This document shows, one piece after another, positions 5,699-6,136 of a DNA stretch of 6,136 bases; position 1 is the first letter of the stretch; each line of letters begins with the position of its first letter. Below the pieces are notes generated by a model, which was given only the letters and a program-made list of their open reading frames with translations, had not been told where the DNA came from and ran no database searches. Source of the DNA: an uncultured Clostridia bacterium (lineage in GTDB: Bacteria; Bacillota; Clostridia; Oscillospirales; Acutalibacteraceae); contig CALWMQ010000023.1 of the NCBI GenBank assembly GCA_944382025.1, positions 1 through 6,136 on the forward strand. Reading direction: 5' to 3'. The translations under genes were made by a program, and so were the position numbers.

Positions 5699-5866
5699 GG
5701 GAAAGCTCCTTTCTTTTTGACGGCTTGGCAGCACGGCATCAACAGTTCTGACTGATGATGTGTCCAACCTTTCATAAACATTTGGGCAATTCGGAATAAT
5801 GCCGGGATTCAGCAGGCTAATATGAAAGACAGAAGAGACAAAACTGCAAAATAGTGGAATCTCTCC
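5699..5866. other. Divergent intergenic region, spoIID-like side
   Basis: This segment separates the SpoIID-like start from the citrate synthase promoter. Apart from the AAAGGAG ribosome site beside 5698, I see no convincing sigma-A promoter reading toward the SpoIID-like gene. Its expression may depend on an alternative, possibly sporulation, sigma factor, but I could not find a clean consensus. Confidence 0.35.
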
Positions 5867-5895
5867 TTGACTTTAGGCCCGGAATTGACTATAAT
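5867..5895 (+). promoter_or_regulatory. Predicted strong sigma-A promoter of citrate synthase gene
   Basis: TTGACT (5867-5872) and a perfect TATAAT (5890-5895) are spaced by 17 bases, the best promoter in the window. Transcription should begin near 5902 and produce a leader of about 130 bases before the ATG at 6032. Confidence 0.75.
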
Positions 5896-5927
5896 GGTCT
5901 GCATGAGCGGAAGAGGGGCCCAGAGCC

Positions 5928-6016
5928 ATGGTCGTTGGTTACAGGAGCCCAGGAGTCATATGATTTTACCGGCCCGCCCTTTAGACGGGCATATGTATCT
6001 ACCCGGAAGGGATTGA
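5928..6016 (+). other. Leader of citrate synthase gene with hairpin and two tiny overlapping ORFs
   Basis: GCCCG (5972-5976) can pair with CGGGC (5986-5990), flanked by the palindrome CATATG on each side (5957-5962 and 5990-5995), which can also pair. The same CGGGC region can alternatively pair with CCCG just downstream. Two tiny reading frames overlap by ATGA: 5928-5963 (11 codons plus stop) and 5960-6016 (18 codons plus stop). The second has AGGAG 4 bases upstream, and its stop overlaps the ribosome site of the main gene. They may be leader peptides or chance. Confidence 0.3.
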
Positions 6017-6031
6017 AAGGAACGGTGCGCC

Positions 6032-6136
6032 ATGCAGCCTGACACCCATAAAATTTCCAACGGCACATTAACATCCTTATGCGATGAGTTTCAAAAAAAT
6101 AACCGGATTGACCCGGCTAAATTTGAGCAATACGAT
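6032..6136 (+). CDS. Citrate synthase, N-terminal fragment
   Basis: The first 35 codons of a gene that leaves the window on the right. Residues 14-35 include LCDEFQKNN and IDPAKFEQYD, which closely resembles the N-terminus of clostridial citrate synthases (gltA-type), where the segment after the Tyr-Asp normally continues into VKRGLRN. Citrate synthase condenses oxaloacetate and acetyl-CoA in the cytoplasm; in anaerobic Firmicutes it usually supplies 2-oxoglutarate for glutamate synthesis. The ATG at 6032 is the first possible start after an in-frame TGA (6014-6016), and GAAAGGA (6015-6021) lies 10 bases upstream. Catalytic residues lie outside the window, so the call rests on the N-terminal signature only. 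Confidence 0.72.
   Translation, partial: MQPDTHKISNGTLTSLCDEFQKNNRIDPAKFEQYD

Noticed and set aside
5977..6003. Purine-riboswitch-like string TATCTACC in the citrate synthase leader
   Set aside because: Only one short motif matches; the other conserved junction strands and the helix arrangement are missing.

Overview
The window looks like chromosome from a moderately GC-rich, spore-forming Firmicute, most likely a Clostridia member near the Oscillospiraceae/Ruminococcaceae. The basis is a SpoIID-type protein, a YfmF-type M16 homologue, a clostridial-style citrate synthase N-terminus, strong AAGGAGG-type ribosome binding sites and TTGACT/TATAAT-type promoters. No phage, IS or CRISPR signature was seen.

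Layout. Positions 1-524 (minus) hold the N-terminal half of a YfmF-like M16 protein. It has its own promoter (668-696) and a leader that folds into a long rod-shaped hairpin (558-652). Positions 705-2836 (minus) are a two-gene operon: a short HlyD/MacA-type adaptor translationally coupled by an ATGA overlap to a MacB/FtsX-type ABC permease. No ATPase gene accompanies them. A promoter at 2934-2961 drives the operon, and a 13-base perfect palindrome lies where transcription should start. Positions 2837-3641 are about 800 bases with no convincing gene, but they contain a plus-strand terminator preceded by a duplicated 15-base element, a long hairpin that may end the neighbouring minus-strand transcript, and small dyads. 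Positions 3642-4547 (minus) encode an exported ComEC-like metallo-beta-lactamase-fold protein with its own promoter. Positions 4685-5698 (minus) encode a membrane-anchored SpoIID/LytB-domain protein. Positions 6032-6136 (plus) are the start of a citrate synthase gene transcribed divergently from an excellent sigma-A promoter through a roughly 130-base leader.

How the genes relate. Adaptor and permease form one export or mechanotransmission-type complex that must borrow an ATPase from elsewhere. The MBL protein and the SpoIID-like protein both act outside the cytoplasmic membrane and are adjacent and co-oriented, but the MBL gene has its own promoter, so functional linkage is unproven. YfmF and citrate synthase are housekeeping-type neighbours. 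The most unusual material is non-coding: the yfmF leader, the 3125-3262 repeat/terminator element and the citrate synthase leader. I see no clearly new multi-gene system.
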